Part shown: positions 53,113-62,537 of the stretch, in pieces
Position numbering within the stretch: position 1 is the stretch's first letter
Layout of the letters: the number at the start of each line of letters is the position of its first letter
NCBI GenBank assembly: GCA_943788345.1
Contig: CALSPX010000011.1
Span: 62,001-126,000 of the forward strand
Direction: 5' to 3'
Length of the DNA stretch: 64,000 bases
Origin: Ascidiaceihabitans sp023955215
Lineage (GTDB): Bacteria > Pseudomonadota > Alphaproteobacteria > Rhodobacterales > Rhodobacteraceae
Position numbers and translations under genes: made by a program
Notes under the pieces: generated by a model
What the model was told of the DNA's origin: nothing
Databases searched by the model: none
Seen by the model: the letters and a program-made list of their open reading frames with translations, nothing else

Positions 53113-53913
53113 TTATTCTTGTTGGCCCATGAACATCAGCAAGAACTGGAACATGTTCAAGAACGAGATGTACAATGACAACGCGCCGTCTGAAGCTGCT
53201 TTGTCCAACCATTCTTGGTCACCGTGGTGAGCATGTGCAACGTATGTGCGTTTGATGTCTTGTGTGTAGTAGGCTGTTAGGCCTGCAAAGATCAAAACAC
53301 CGATCGCTGAGATCGCCATCATCATTACAGAAGACTGCAAGAAGATGTTGATAACCATTGCAACAAGTAGACCGATCACACCCATCATCAGGAATGTACC
53401 CATGCCAGACAGGTCTTTCTTCGTGGTGTAACCATAAAGGCTAAGACCAGCGAAGGCGATTGCTGTGACTAGGAACGTCTGTGTGATGGAATACGGTGTG
53501 TAGACCAAGAAGATTGAACTCATTGAGACGCCCATAACGGCGGCAAAGATGAAGAAACCCAATTGAACAGCAGCAGCCGAACCGCGGCTCATCAATGCGC
53601 CCCAGCCAAAGAAGATAAAGGCCAGTGGTGCGAACATGACGACGAAGCGCAATGGTGAAGTGTACAGCAGGCTGCCCAAACCGGTCAGGTAAGAACCCTC
53701 GCGCAGCGCATATACAGCGCCTTCAGCGTTGGTTGCTGCAGCTGACGGGTCAGACGTGACCGCCAAGCCAGCAATGGCCCAAGCAGCCAATGCCGTGATC
53801 AACATGCCGATAGACATTTGACCGTAAACTTTATTCATGTGGGCGCGCAGACCCGCGTCGATGCTGGCGGCATTTGCACCTGCCGCGCTGCGGATTGTAT
53901 TCACGTCAGCCAT
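53113..53913 (-). CDS. Bax inhibitor-1 / YccA family membrane protein
   Basis: A 266-residue membrane protein with seven hydrophobic segments. Features of the family are the N-terminal GLRAHMNKVYGQMSIGMLITALAAW and the closing SLYISFLNMFQFLLMFMGQQE, with the conserved acidic pair of the BI-1 pore. E. coli YccA modulates FtsH proteolysis; others conduct calcium or protons. A GGAGG site precedes the ATG. The 5' leader has a GGCAGA/TCTGCC hairpin at 53941-53958. Confidence 0.93.
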   Translation of the reverse strand: MADVNTIRSAAGANAASIDAGLRAHMNKVYGQMSIGMLITALAAWAIAGLAVTSDPSAAATNAEGAVYALREGSYLTGLGSLLYTSPLRFVVMFAPLAFIFFGWGALMSRGSAAAVQLGFFIFAAVMGVSMSSIFLVYTPYSITQTFLVTAIAFAGLSLYGYTTKKDLSGMGTFLMMGVIGLLVAMVINIFLQSSVMMMAISAIGVLIFAGLTAYYTQDIKRTYVAHAHHGDQEWLDKAASDGALSLYISFLNMFQFLLMFMGQQE

Positions 53914-53991
53914 TTTTGACCTCCAAAGGAAACTGTTAGGGGCAGAAAAACCTCTGCCTTTTGTATGTTTCTAGATATTGGGGTGCGGGGC

Positions 53992-54024
53992 GCATGTTTC
54001 AAGTCAATTCTGCATGAAACATGC
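53992..54024. repeat. 10-bp inverted repeat upstream of the YccA-like gene
   Basis: GCATGTTTCA (53992-54001) and TGAAACATGC (54015-54024), perfect arms with a 13-base spacer. The second arm lies inside a nested palindrome, GCATG-AAA-CATGC. It could be a regulator site between the divergently placed YccA and DUF1127 genes or a stable hairpin. No T-run follows. Confidence 0.5.
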
Positions 54025-54053
54025 TTCAATTTTAGCGATTATTTAACCCAGTG

Positions 54054-54218
54054 CTACATGCGCCACGTATTTGGCGCGTCCCAGAAGGGGCGGGCGGCTT
54101 CGCGTGTTGCGTCGTGGCGTGTTAGACCGACGTCTTTTAAAGCCGCATCATCCAATGCGGCAAGGGCGCGGCGGCTGCGCCATACATTAGAAAAGTGAAT
54201 GGTTGTGATGCGATGCAT
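54054..54218 (-). CDS. DUF1127 small protein
   Basis: A 54-residue protein with the DUF1127 core RSRRALAALDDAALKDVGLTRHDATREA. The family is small, basic and found mainly in alphaproteobacteria; some members act in RNA turnover and nutrient signalling. The ATG at 54218 is used because upstream in-frame codons overlap the divergent LysR start. The end APNTWRM is typical. Confidence 0.85.
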   Translation of the reverse strand: MHRITTIHFSNVWRSRRALAALDDAALKDVGLTRHDATREAARPFWDAPNTWRM

Positions 54219-54233
54219 CAAGGATGGTGATGT

Positions 54234-55067
54234 GTGAAAAATTTGGATGTAACGACGCTGCGGTCGTTTGTTGCGGTTGCTGAGGCTGGTGGCGTCACGC
54301 GGGCAGCGGGTTTCCTGCATTTGACGCAGTCGGCCGTCTCGATGCAGCTGAAACGGCTTGAAGAATTGTTGGGACTTGAGTTGTTGGATCGGTCTGGTCG
54401 CACAATCGCTTTGACAGCCTCAGGGGAGCAGTTGTTGGTTTATGCGCGCCGCATGGTCGCCCTGAATGACGAGGTCATGACACGTCTGACAGATCAGGCA
54501 TACGAGGGGCAAATCACCTTGGGTGTGCCGCATGATATCGTTTACCCGGTTATTCCGCAGGTTTTAAAGCAGTTCAACAGTGCCTTTCCGCGCGTACGGG
54601 TGCAGTTGCGTACGTCCTACACACGGTTTTTGTTTGAGGAATTCAGCAAGGGTAGCTGTGATCTGATCCTAACCACCGAAACACAGGTGAGCACTGGGGG
54701 CGAAACTCTTTGCACCAAGCCGCTGTGTTGGATCGGTGCCCCAAGTGGGTCTGCGTGGCGCCATCGCCCGCTCAAACTGGCATTTGAATTTAAATGCGCG
54801 TTTCGTCCCACGGTTATTGAGGGATTGGACGGTGCCGGAATTGACTGGGATGTCGTTGTTGAGACGGAAAGTGATCGCACGATCGAGGCGACTGTGAGTG
54901 CCGATTTAGCGGTGCATACGATGCTTGAGGGCACAGAGCCGCCACATCTGGAGCGCATCGATCATAACAGCAGTTTGCCAGATTTACCTGCACAGAAGGT
55001 AAATCTGTACGGAGCAGGTGGTTCTAAGGGGGTCGTTCACGATGCTTTGTTTTTAATTGAGAGGTAA
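54234..55067 (+). CDS. LysR-family transcriptional regulator
   Basis: A 277-residue regulator with an N-terminal helix-turn-helix (LDVTTLRSFVAVAEAGGVTRAAGFLHLTQSAVSMQLKRLEELLG) and a LysR substrate-binding domain. A GTG start at 54234 is used, 16 bases from the divergent DUF1127 start, which suggests a shared control region. It is slightly shorter than most LysR proteins. Target genes are unknown; the DUF1127 gene is the obvious local candidate. Confidence 0.88.
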   Translation: MKNLDVTTLRSFVAVAEAGGVTRAAGFLHLTQSAVSMQLKRLEELLGLELLDRSGRTIALTASGEQLLVYARRMVALNDEVMTRLTDQAYEGQITLGVPHDIVYPVIPQVLKQFNSAFPRVRVQLRTSYTRFLFEEFSKGSCDLILTTETQVSTGGETLCTKPLCWIGAPSGSAWRHRPLKLAFEFKCAFRPTVIEGLDGAGIDWDVVVETESDRTIEATVSADLAVHTMLEGTEPPHLERIDHNSSLPDLPAQKVNLYGAGGSKGVVHDALFLIER

Positions 55068-55224
55068 TAGTGGCGTTTCGCGAGGACTGTTGATTTTTTA
55101 TGTTGGATGAGCCATTGTACGTCGAACCCTGGGGAGAGGGCTGCGTGCCTATTCCGTATAGTTTTTCACCATTTTTTGGGATTTTGGGACGTCTTGTGTT
55201 TTAGGTTGTTACGGGGGAATTTGC

Positions 55225-55608
55225 ATGCCGCATAGAGTTGATATTCACGTGGGTCAAAAGCTGCGCCAGAGGCGATGGCTGGTTGGTATGACCCAACAGG
55301 AATTGGCCGCAATGGTTGGTATCAAATTTCAACAAATCCAGAAGTATGAAACTGGTGCTAACCGTGTCAGTGCTTCTAGGCTTTGGGACATTGCTGAAGC
55401 GTTGAACGTGACGGTTGCGCATTTCTTCGAAGGTATGGAGGATGCGGCCGACACGAAGATAGAAAACCCTGAGGGCAAAACGAAAACACCGGCCGATTTG
55501 TTGAACGACAAAGAAGCGATGGACCTTGTTCGTTCCTATTATGCGATACCGGAAAATCAGCGCCGCCGTTTGTTTGACCTTGCCCGTGTCCTTAGTGACG
55601 TCGCATAA
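55225..55608 (+). CDS. XRE-family helix-turn-helix regulator
   Basis: A 127-residue regulator with an N-terminal HTH (GQKLRQRRWLVGMTQQELAAMVGIKFQQIQKYETGANRVSASRLWDIAEAL). The C-terminal region has an acidic linker and a DLVRSYYAIPENQRRRLFDLARVLS helix. This form is conserved in roseobacters and rhizobia as a stand-alone regulator, close to the SinR-like group. It lies after a 157-base gap. No toxin partner is adjacent, so an antitoxin role is unlikely. Confidence 0.88.
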   Translation: MPHRVDIHVGQKLRQRRWLVGMTQQELAAMVGIKFQQIQKYETGANRVSASRLWDIAEALNVTVAHFFEGMEDAADTKIENPEGKTKTPADLLNDKEAMDLVRSYYAIPENQRRRLFDLARVLSDVA

Positions 55609-55706
55609 GCGCGGCTGTTCAAAGCGGCTTGATGTTTGGGTTTGCTTAAGAAACTCGAATGACAATGATTGCAATTTGGGGGCCAAAATGGCACCTCTTT
55701 TTCATG

Positions 55707-56507
55707 ACATATAGATCTGAAATTCACGATGAACTTGTATCCGTCGCCAATGCTTTGGCTGATGTTGCACGCGCTGTCATCCTCCCTCACTTTCGTTCTG
55801 CTGGGTTATCGGCTGAAAACAAACTGACGACTGGATTTGATCCGGTCACTGTCGCTGATAAAGCCGCAGAACAAGCGATGTGCGATCTTTTGGCCCAAAT
55901 GCGTCCTGATGATGCAATCCTTGGTGAAGAGTATGGCGCAAAATCAGGCACCAGTGGCCTGACTTGGGTTCTGGATCCAATTGATGGAACACGTGGTTTT
56001 GTGTCTGGCACGCCGACATGGGGCGTCTTGATCGCGGTTGGGGATGATGCTGGCCCGAAGATTGGCGTGATTGATCAACCCTATATTGGCGAACGCTTTA
56101 TTGGCACGCCGCAAGGGGCTAACTTTGTTGGCCCACATGGTGAGGGCGCTATCCAAACACGTGAGCCGCGCCGGCTATCTGAAGCGACTGTTTTTACAAC
56201 ATTCCCCGAAGTGGGTTCCCCGACAGAACGGGCAGGTTTTGAAGCCGTGGCAGAGAAGGCCCAGCTGACCCGTTACGGCATGGATTGTTATGCCTATGCG
56301 TTGTTGGCGGCAGGTCATGTTGACTTGGTGATTGAGGCGTCGTTGAACTCATACGATATTCAAGGCCCAATTGGACTGATCCACGGGGCAGGTGGCATTG
56401 TCACCGATTGGCAGGGCGGCCCAGCCCATAATGGGGGACGCGCCCTTGCAGCAGCAAATCCTGAAATCCACGCGGAAGCGTCGGCAATTTTGAGAGAATT
56501 TCCATGA
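55707..56507 (+). CDS. hisN: Inositol-monophosphatase-family phosphatase (histidinol phosphatase-like, HisN)
   Basis: A 266-residue metal-dependent phosphatase. Metal ligands are in GEEYG and in LDPIDGTRGFVSGTP, the IMPase signature; the second signature is near DIQGPIGLIHGAGG. The overall type is closest to HisN, which takes the place of HisB-type histidinol phosphatase in alphaproteobacteria, though a general inositol phosphatase is possible. I use the ATG at 55707. Its stop overlaps the start of the 8-oxoguanine deaminase gene (ATGA). Confidence 0.85.
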   Translation, partial: TYRSEIHDELVSVANALADVARAVILPHFRSAGLSAENKLTTGFDPVTVADKAAEQAMCDLLAQMRPDDAILGEEYGAKSGTSGLTWVLDPIDGTRGFVSGTPTWGVLIAVGDDAGPKIGVIDQPYIGERFIGTPQGANFVGPHGEGAIQTREPRRLSEATVFTTFPEVGSPTERAGFEAVAEKAQLTRYGMDCYAYALLAAGHVDLVIEASLNSYDIQGPIGLIHGAGGIVTDWQGGPAHNGGRALAAANPEIHAEASAILREFP

Positions 56508-57844
56508 CCGAAATTCTAATCCAGAATGCAGATACGATCCTAACCATGGACGATGCGCGCCGCGAGTTAAGCGGTGCAGACGTTTTGATCCGCGACGGTC
56601 AAATCGTTGAGGTTGGGCATGGTCTGCGTACAACTGGCGAAGTTATCAATGCTGCGGGATGCGTTGTCACACCTGGCTTGGTGAACACGCACCATCACTT
56701 GTATCAGACGCTGACACGCGCGGTTCCAGGTGGCCAAGACGCGTTGTTATTTGGCTGGCTGCAAACGCTTTATCCAATTTGGTCACACTTTACCCCCGAT
56801 CATATGTTCACGTCGGCCCAAGTGGGGTTGGCGGAGTTGGCGTTGTCAGGCTGCACGTTAAGTTCTGACCATTTATATCTATACCCCAACGGTTCACGGC
56901 TTGAGGACACAATCCACGCCGCAGCCGAGTTGGGGATTCGTTTTCAACCCACACGCGGCGCAATGAGCATCGGTGAAAGCGATGGTGGGCTTCCACCTGA
57001 CAGCTTGGTTGAGCAGGAAGCTGCCATTCTAGAAGATTGCATTCGCGTTATTGATGGGTTCCACGACGCCTCCGCGGCTTCGATGTGTCGCGTTGGTGTG
57101 GCCCCTTGTTCGCCGTTTTCTGTCAGTACAGAACTGATGCGCGATGCTGCGATCTTAGCACGTGACAAGGGCGTCATGATGCACACCCATCTGGCTGAAA
57201 ACGATGAGGACATCGCCTATAGCCTTGAGAAATTTGGCAAACGCCCGGGGCAATATGCCGAAGACTTGGGTTGGACGGGCCCCGATGTATGGCACGCGCA
57301 TTGCGTCAAACTGGACGCCCAAGAAATTGCGATGTTTGCGCGCACAAAAACGGGTGTTGCACATTGCCCGTGTTCCAATTGCCGTTTGGGTAGTGGCATT
57401 GCGCCGTTGCGCGGGATGTATGATGCGGGTGTTCCTGTTGGTCTGGGCGTTGATGGATCAGCCAGCAATGATGTTGGCAATCTGATTGCAGAAGCCCGTC
57501 AAGCGATGTTGTTGCAGCGTGTCGCGCTTGGGGCGGATGCGATGAGCGCACGTACCGCACTTGAGATCGCAACACGTGGTGGAGCGGATGTTCTGGGACG
57601 TCCTGAATGCGGTCGGTTGGCTGTGGGCTGTCGCGGTGACGTGGCAATCTGGGACACAACAGGTATTGAAAGCGCTGGATCGTGGGACCCTGCAGCTTTG
57701 TTGTTGGCTGGGCCGACGAAGGTGCGTCATTTGATTGTTGAGGGCCGTCAAATTGTGCGGGATGGTCAGGTCGCAACGATTGATTTGAATGCAGTCATAA
57801 AGCGTCAAAACAAGTTGGCACATGCTTTGAAGGATCAGCTATGA
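56504..57844 (+). CDS. 8-oxoguanine deaminase (amidohydrolase, AtzC/TrzN-related)
   Basis: A 446-residue amidohydrolase. Zinc ligands are in PGLVNTHHHLYQTL, MHTHLAENDEDI, a histidine in VWHAHCVKLD and the aspartate in GVDGSASNDVGN. The sequence VPGGQDALLFGWLQTLYPIW and the CPCSNCRLGSG motif match the 8-oxoguanine deaminase subgroup, which removes damaged purine as urate. It overlaps the hisN-like and CAP-domain genes by four bases each, so the three form one operon. A guanine deaminase lies just beyond, on the other strand. Confidence 0.88.
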   Translation: MTEILIQNADTILTMDDARRELSGADVLIRDGQIVEVGHGLRTTGEVINAAGCVVTPGLVNTHHHLYQTLTRAVPGGQDALLFGWLQTLYPIWSHFTPDHMFTSAQVGLAELALSGCTLSSDHLYLYPNGSRLEDTIHAAAELGIRFQPTRGAMSIGESDGGLPPDSLVEQEAAILEDCIRVIDGFHDASAASMCRVGVAPCSPFSVSTELMRDAAILARDKGVMMHTHLAENDEDIAYSLEKFGKRPGQYAEDLGWTGPDVWHAHCVKLDAQEIAMFARTKTGVAHCPCSNCRLGSGIAPLRGMYDAGVPVGLGVDGSASNDVGNLIAEARQAMLLQRVALGADAMSARTALEIATRGGADVLGRPECGRLAVGCRGDVAIWDTTGIESAGSWDPAALLLAGPTKVRHLIVEGRQIVRDGQVATIDLNAVIKRQNKLAHALKDQL

Positions 57845-58266
57845 AGTATCTGTTTGTAGTGATTTTGCTTTCGTTTTCCATCGGAAGCCCCGCTTTTTCT
57901 GATCCTGCAGCAACGCTGATCATCAACGAAATCCGCAAAGAGAAACGTCGCAAGGCAATTCGCTATTCCCCACAGCTTGAGGCAGTTGCAGCTGCACATG
58001 CCAATGACATGGCAAGCCAAGGCTATTTTAGCCACACCGGCGCAAACGGATCATCCATCGGGGATCGCACAACCGCGCAAGGGTACAAGTGGTGCTTTGT
58101 GGCAGAAAATATCGCGCGTGGTCAGCAAAGCCTTGAAGAGGTGATGGCGGGCTGGAAAGCATCCAAAGGGCACTACAAGAACATGACCCATAAAAAGGCG
58201 GGTGAATTTGGCCTGGCCCGTGGACCTGACAACTATTGGGTTATGGTTCTTGCTGCACCTTGTTAA
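57841..58266 (+). CDS. CAP-domain (SCP-like) secreted protein
   Basis: A 141-residue protein with a Sec signal peptide (MKYLFVVILLSFSIGSPAFS) and a CAP/SCP domain. Family residues are in HANDMASQGYFSHTGANGSS, VAENIARGQ and MAGWKASKGHYKNM. Bacterial CAP proteins are extracellular or periplasmic, with unclear roles. It overlaps the 8-oxoguanine deaminase gene by four bases. It converges on guaD with a 26-base overlap at the 3' ends. Confidence 0.88.
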   Translation: MKYLFVVILLSFSIGSPAFSDPAATLIINEIRKEKRRKAIRYSPQLEAVAAAHANDMASQGYFSHTGANGSSIGDRTTAQGYKWCFVAENIARGQQSLEEVMAGWKASKGHYKNMTHKKAGEFGLARGPDNYWVMVLAAPC

Positions 58267-59551
58267 TTAGCTGCCCTTGCACCCAAACATCTGCAATTGC
58301 GCGGTCATCTCCCATCATTAGCGTTGGGAAGATAGCCTCCCACACATCGGTCGCCCGCGTGCTGCGTTGTGCAATGGCAGGGGTGGACGCCAGATCAAGA
58401 ATACAAAGGTCTGCGTCATTGCCAGCTTTCAAAGAACCTATGTGGTCTTGCAAATGAAGGCTTCGGGCTGATCCAGCAGTCGCCAGCCAAAGCAACTGAC
58501 TGGCATGAAGGGCGACACCACGAAGTTGGGCAATTTCATAGGCCGCTGCCATCGTGCGCAGCATTGAAAATGAGGACCCACCACCTGTGTCGGTTGCCAG
58601 TCCCACTGGGATGGAGCGTGCTTTCATCGCGGCCATGTCAAACAGACCTGAACCGATGAAGGTGTTTGAAGTCGGGCAATGCACCACCGCGCCGCCCACT
58701 TCGGACAGGCGGTCCATTTCGCGTGGTTCCATGTGGATCGAGTGACCGTAGATGCCGCGTTCCCCAAGAAGGCCATACACCTCATAGGTGTCTAGATAAT
58801 CACGGGCGTCAGGATACATGCCTTTGACCCATTCGATTTCATCAACTTGTTCGCTCAGGTGCGTTTGCATCAATACGTCGGGCCGCTTCGCCCATAGTGC
58901 GCCCAAGGCCTCAAGCTGTTCAACGGTTGAGGTGGGGGAAAAACGAGGTGTGATCGCGTAATGGGCACGCTCAACGCCATGCCACTTCTCTATCAATGCG
59001 AGGCTATCATCATATGCCGATTGTGCCGTATCGCGCAGCCCATCGGGCGCATTTCTGTCCATGCAGGTTTTACCCGCAACAACCCGTTGGCCACGCGCAA
59101 GCGCGGCTTCAAATATTGCGTCCACGCTTTCGGGGTGGATGGTTGCATAAGAGCAAACGGTGGTTGTCCCGTTGGACAGCGTCAGGTCCAGATAACGCCC
59201 TGCGATTTCAGCCGCGTACGCTGGATCCCCAAACCGCATTTCTTCTGGGAAGGTATAGGTGTTGAGCCAATTAATCAGACGTTTGCCCCAACTCGCGATG
59301 ATCCCGGTCTGTGGGTAATGGACATGCGCGTCGACAAACCCGGGCAGAATAAGCTTTTCACCGTATTGCGTCACTTGCGCGTCTGGATGTGTGGCCTGCA
59401 ACGTGGCCGCATTGCCTATGGCTTCAATCACGCCGTCTCGGATCAAGACACCACCGGAGCTGTTAACGTGAACAGCGTCTTGCCATGCCCCTACAAAGGG
59501 GTCGCCAGAATAGGTCAAAACCTGACCGCAAAGTAATTTTTGATTTGTCAT
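58241..59551 (-). CDS. guaD: Guanine deaminase
   Basis: A 436-residue amidohydrolase that converts guanine to xanthine. The zinc ligands are in PGFVDAHVHYPQTGI, LMQTHLSEQVDEI, the histidine of YGHSIHMEPREMD and the aspartate in ATDTGGGSSFS. The guanine deaminase signatures AGKTCMDRNAPDGLRD and VVHCPTSNTFIGSG are also present. It converges on the operon that ends with the CAP protein. With the 8-oxoguanine deaminase it forms a local purine-scavenging set. Confidence 0.92.
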   Translation of the reverse strand: MTNQKLLCGQVLTYSGDPFVGAWQDAVHVNSSGGVLIRDGVIEAIGNAATLQATHPDAQVTQYGEKLILPGFVDAHVHYPQTGIIASWGKRLINWLNTYTFPEEMRFGDPAYAAEIAGRYLDLTLSNGTTTVCSYATIHPESVDAIFEAALARGQRVVAGKTCMDRNAPDGLRDTAQSAYDDSLALIEKWHGVERAHYAITPRFSPTSTVEQLEALGALWAKRPDVLMQTHLSEQVDEIEWVKGMYPDARDYLDTYEVYGLLGERGIYGHSIHMEPREMDRLSEVGGAVVHCPTSNTFIGSGLFDMAAMKARSIPVGLATDTGGGSSFSMLRTMAAAYEIAQLRGVALHASQLLWLATAGSARSLHLQDHIGSLKAGNDADLCILDLASTPAIAQRSTRATDVWEAIFPTLMMGDDRAIADVWVQGQLINKVQQEP

Positions 59552-59647
59552 GGAGCATACCTAATCCGGCTGGGTCATACGGTAAATGATATTTCGCAAG
59601 CGCATCCCATTGTCACTATCTCGCCCCCCGCATATGGTTTGATCAAC

Positions 59648-61051
59648 ATGAGCGAAAACACCCAAATATCCGCCGAAGGGCCAGAAAACGTACGTGAAGA
59701 TGATGCGTATCTTTTGAACCGTAAAAACGTCAGTGCGATCCTGTATGCTGTGGATATTGAGGATAAGGCTAAGCTTAGCGAGCTGATGGACCCTCTGCAC
59801 GCTGCTGATATTGCTGACCTTTTGGAACAAATCAATGCGTTTGATCGCTCGCGTCTAATCCGTTTATACGACCGTGAGTTTGACGGCGATATCCTGTCAG
59901 AGCTGGATGAGAGCATCCGCGAAGAGGTTATTGGGGTCCTTACACCGCAAGTGTTGGCCGAAGCTGTGCGCGACTTGGACAGTGACGATGTTGTGGATCT
60001 CGTCGAAGACCTGCGTGAAACGCAGCAAGAGGCGATCCTTGAGGTTCTTGAAGACGTTGACCGTGCGGCGGTAGAACAAGCCCTAAGCTATCCTGAGTTC
60101 TCAGCCGGTCGATTGATGCAGCGCGAGGTCGTTATGGCCCCAGAGCATTGGACTGTCGGCGAGGCAATTGATTATTTGCGCGGCTCCGATCCAGATGCCT
60201 TGCCGGATCAATTTTATCATCTTGTGTTGGTTGATCCGCGCCTGCATCCCATTGGTAATGTTACGCTAGGTAAGATTATGCGTTCAAAGCGTGAGGTTTT
60301 ACTTACCTCGATCGTTGAGGACGTGTTCCAAATCATTCCTGCGGATCAGGATGAAGGTGACGTCGCCTATGCCTTTAACCAATATCACCTAATTTCTGCC
60401 CCCGTTGTTGATGGCGAGGGCCGGTTGATCGGTCTGATTACCATTGATGATGCGATGGCTGTTCTGGATGACGAGCACGAAGAAGACATTATGCGTCTTG
60501 CCGGTGTTGGTGAGGGATCGTTGTCTGACCGCGTCATTGAGACAACTAAACAGCGTATGCCATGGTTGGCGGTTAACTTGATCACTTCGATTGCCGCCTC
60601 GATGGTGATTGCGCAATTTGAAATGGCGATCACGCAAATCGTGGCCTTGGCGGTGTTGATGCCTATTGTAGCATCTATGGGCGGCAATGCTGGAACGCAG
60701 TCTTTGACCGTTGCAGTGCGTGCGATTGCAACTAAGGATTTGACCAGTGCGAACGTTTGGCGCGTTTTGCGTCGTGAAGTGTTGGTTGGGTTGGTGAATG
60801 GTTTGATCTTTGCCATTGTGATGGCAGTGGTTGGAATTATCTGGTTTGGCTCCCCGATGCTGGGGGCTGTGATTGCTGCGGCTATGGTTGTGAATATGGT
60901 TGTTGCCGGTTTTGCGGGCACGGTAATTCCTGTGCTGCTAGAACGCTGGGGCGTTGACCCTGCGCTTGCGTCGGGTGCGTTTGTGACAACGGTGACTGAC
61001 ATCGTTGGCTTCTTTGCATTCCTTGGTCTTGCTGCGATGATATTGCTATGA
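59648..61051 (+). CDS. mgtE: Magnesium transporter MgtE
   Basis: A 467-residue magnesium channel. It has an N-terminal helical domain (LHAADIADLLEQINAFDRSRLIRLY), two CBS domains (about residues 160-290) and five transmembrane helices. The signatures LMPIVASMGGNAGTQSLTVAVRA and AFVTTVTDIVGFFAFLGLAAM include the conserved pore aspartate. The ATG at 59648 is used. The 96-base leader shows no M-box riboswitch I recognise. Its stop overlaps the 5-formyltetrahydrofolate cyclo-ligase start (ATGA). Confidence 0.93.
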   Translation: MSENTQISAEGPENVREDDAYLLNRKNVSAILYAVDIEDKAKLSELMDPLHAADIADLLEQINAFDRSRLIRLYDREFDGDILSELDESIREEVIGVLTPQVLAEAVRDLDSDDVVDLVEDLRETQQEAILEVLEDVDRAAVEQALSYPEFSAGRLMQREVVMAPEHWTVGEAIDYLRGSDPDALPDQFYHLVLVDPRLHPIGNVTLGKIMRSKREVLLTSIVEDVFQIIPADQDEGDVAYAFNQYHLISAPVVDGEGRLIGLITIDDAMAVLDDEHEEDIMRLAGVGEGSLSDRVIETTKQRMPWLAVNLITSIAASMVIAQFEMAITQIVALAVLMPIVASMGGNAGTQSLTVAVRAIATKDLTSANVWRVLRREVLVGLVNGLIFAIVMAVVGIIWFGSPMLGAVIAAAMVVNMVVAGFAGTVIPVLLERWGVDPALASGAFVTTVTDIVGFFAFLGLAAMILL

Positions 61052-61615
61052 ACGACCTTGCTCAGATCAAAGCGGCGGCGCGCAAAGCTGGCTTTGCACG
61101 CCGCAAAGCTGCGTTTGATGAACAATCTGGCGGAGCGGCTGGGCATTTGTCTGCCTTGTTGGCTGGATATCGCGGTGTCCCGATGTCTGGTTACATGCCG
61201 ATACGCACTGAAATTGATCCATTGCCTGCGATGGCCGAAGCGGCGGCTTATGGCCATGTTGGGGTTCCGGTCATTGTTGAAGCGGACCATCCTTTGCTGT
61301 TTTCACGCTGGGAACCGGATGCTGAATTGAAAGACGGACCATTTGGCGCGCGCGTACCAGTGCTGGATGATTTTTTTGAACCAGAGATCGTGATTGTGCC
61401 GCTTGTTTCATTTGACCGTGACGGGGGGCGTTTAGGTTATGGTGGTGGGTTCTATGATCGCACGCTTGAAAATCTTGCGGGCGAAACGGGCGACTTTGGC
61501 CATTGGATTTGCATTCTCTGGGCAGGAAGCCGCAGGTTTGCCTTTGGAACCTACAGATCAGCCCCTTGATATGATCGTGACCGAAAGGGGGATAATCACA
61601 CCAAAACGGTTGTGA
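61048..61615 (+). pseudogene. 5-formyltetrahydrofolate cyclo-ligase, frameshifted
   Basis: Converts 5-formyl- to 5,10-methenyl-tetrahydrofolate. The first frame carries the N-terminal RKAAFDEQSGGAA and the active-site motif RLGYGGGFYDRTLENL. Near 61488-61490 (three G) the frame changes. With one G removed the protein continues TATLAIGFAFSGQE, then EPTDQPLDMIVTERG, to a normal stop at 61615. As read, translation ends at 61569 with an unrelated tail. The conserved catalytic core precedes the lesion, but the C-terminal strand is lost. A read error is quite possible. Confidence 0.8.
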
Positions 61616-61718
61616 TTTGATAGCGATACAATTCTGGCGAGTTAATAAATAGATCAATTCAGGTCGGCAGTGTGAATCCCTCTTGCCCCAGCGGCTTTGC
61701 CCGCCTAACCCATACTCC

Positions 61719-62537
61719 ATGAAAATATTGTTCCTTGGGGATGTGATGGGCCGCGCCGGGCGCCGCGCCATTTCTGAAAAATTGCCTCGCTTGCGTGAAG
61801 AATGGAAACTAGATTTTGTCGTTGTGAACGGCGAAAATGCGACGGGTGGCATGGGGCTGTCAGGCGCACATGCCAAGTTGATTTTGGAAGCCGGTGCAGA
61901 TTGCATCACGCTGGGCGATCACGCCTTTGACCAAAAAGATATGCTTCAGTTTATCGAACATGAACCACGCGTAATCCGTCCGCTGAATTTTTCCCGAGCG
62001 TCACCCGGCAAAGGGGCACGTTTGTTTACCGCCAATAACGGCCGTAAAGTGCTAGTCGCACAAGCGCTTGGTCAGGTGTTCATGAAACGCCCATTTGACG
62101 ATCCATTTTCTGCGATTGAACCTGTGTTTAAGACTCACCCACTTGGTGGTCAGGCCGATGCAATCATTGTGGATTTCCACTGCGAAGCGACATCTGAAAA
62201 GATGGCGATGGGGCATTGGTGTGATGGACGCGCCAGCTTGATGGTCGGGACACACACGCACGTGCCAACCAGCGATGCGATGATCATGCAAAAAGGTATG
62301 GGGTATCTGACGGACGCGGGTATGTGCGGGGACTATAACTCGGTCATCGGCATGGAAAAATCCGAACCGCTGCGCCGCTTTATCACTGGTATGCCCAAAG
62401 AACGGTTTACACCTGCAGCTGGCGACGCGACCCTATCAGGTGTCTACATCGAGACGGACGATAAGACCGGTAAGGCGACACGCATTGAAATGGTACGCCA
62501 AGGTGGTGCGCTGTCTCAAGCGGGCCCAAAGGGCTAG
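61719..62537 (+). CDS. YmdB-family metallophosphoesterase (TIGR00282)
   Basis: A 272-residue calcineurin-like phosphodiesterase. Metal motifs are FLGDVMGRAGRRA, VVNGENATGGMG, TLGDHAFDQKDM, VDFHCEATSEK and GTHTHVPTSDAM. YmdB relatives hydrolyse 2',3'-cyclic nucleotides and affect RNA turnover. The ATG at 61719 opens a normal family start (MKILFLGDVMG). It follows the cyclo-ligase gene, a frequent arrangement, and its stop abuts the EamA-type gene start. Confidence 0.92.
   Translation: MKILFLGDVMGRAGRRAISEKLPRLREEWKLDFVVVNGENATGGMGLSGAHAKLILEAGADCITLGDHAFDQKDMLQFIEHEPRVIRPLNFSRASPGKGARLFTANNGRKVLVAQALGQVFMKRPFDDPFSAIEPVFKTHPLGGQADAIIVDFHCEATSEKMAMGHWCDGRASLMVGTHTHVPTSDAMIMQKGMGYLTDAGMCGDYNSVIGMEKSEPLRRFITGMPKERFTPAAGDATLSGVYIETDDKTGKATRIEMVRQGGALSQAGPKG

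Noticed and set aside
55225..55608. XRE regulator as an antitoxin or phage repressor
   Set aside because: No toxin, phage gene or short partner frame is adjacent, and the form is that of conserved stand-alone regulators.
59552..59647. Magnesium riboswitch upstream of mgtE
   Set aside because: The 96-base leader is too short and shows no M-box-like helices.
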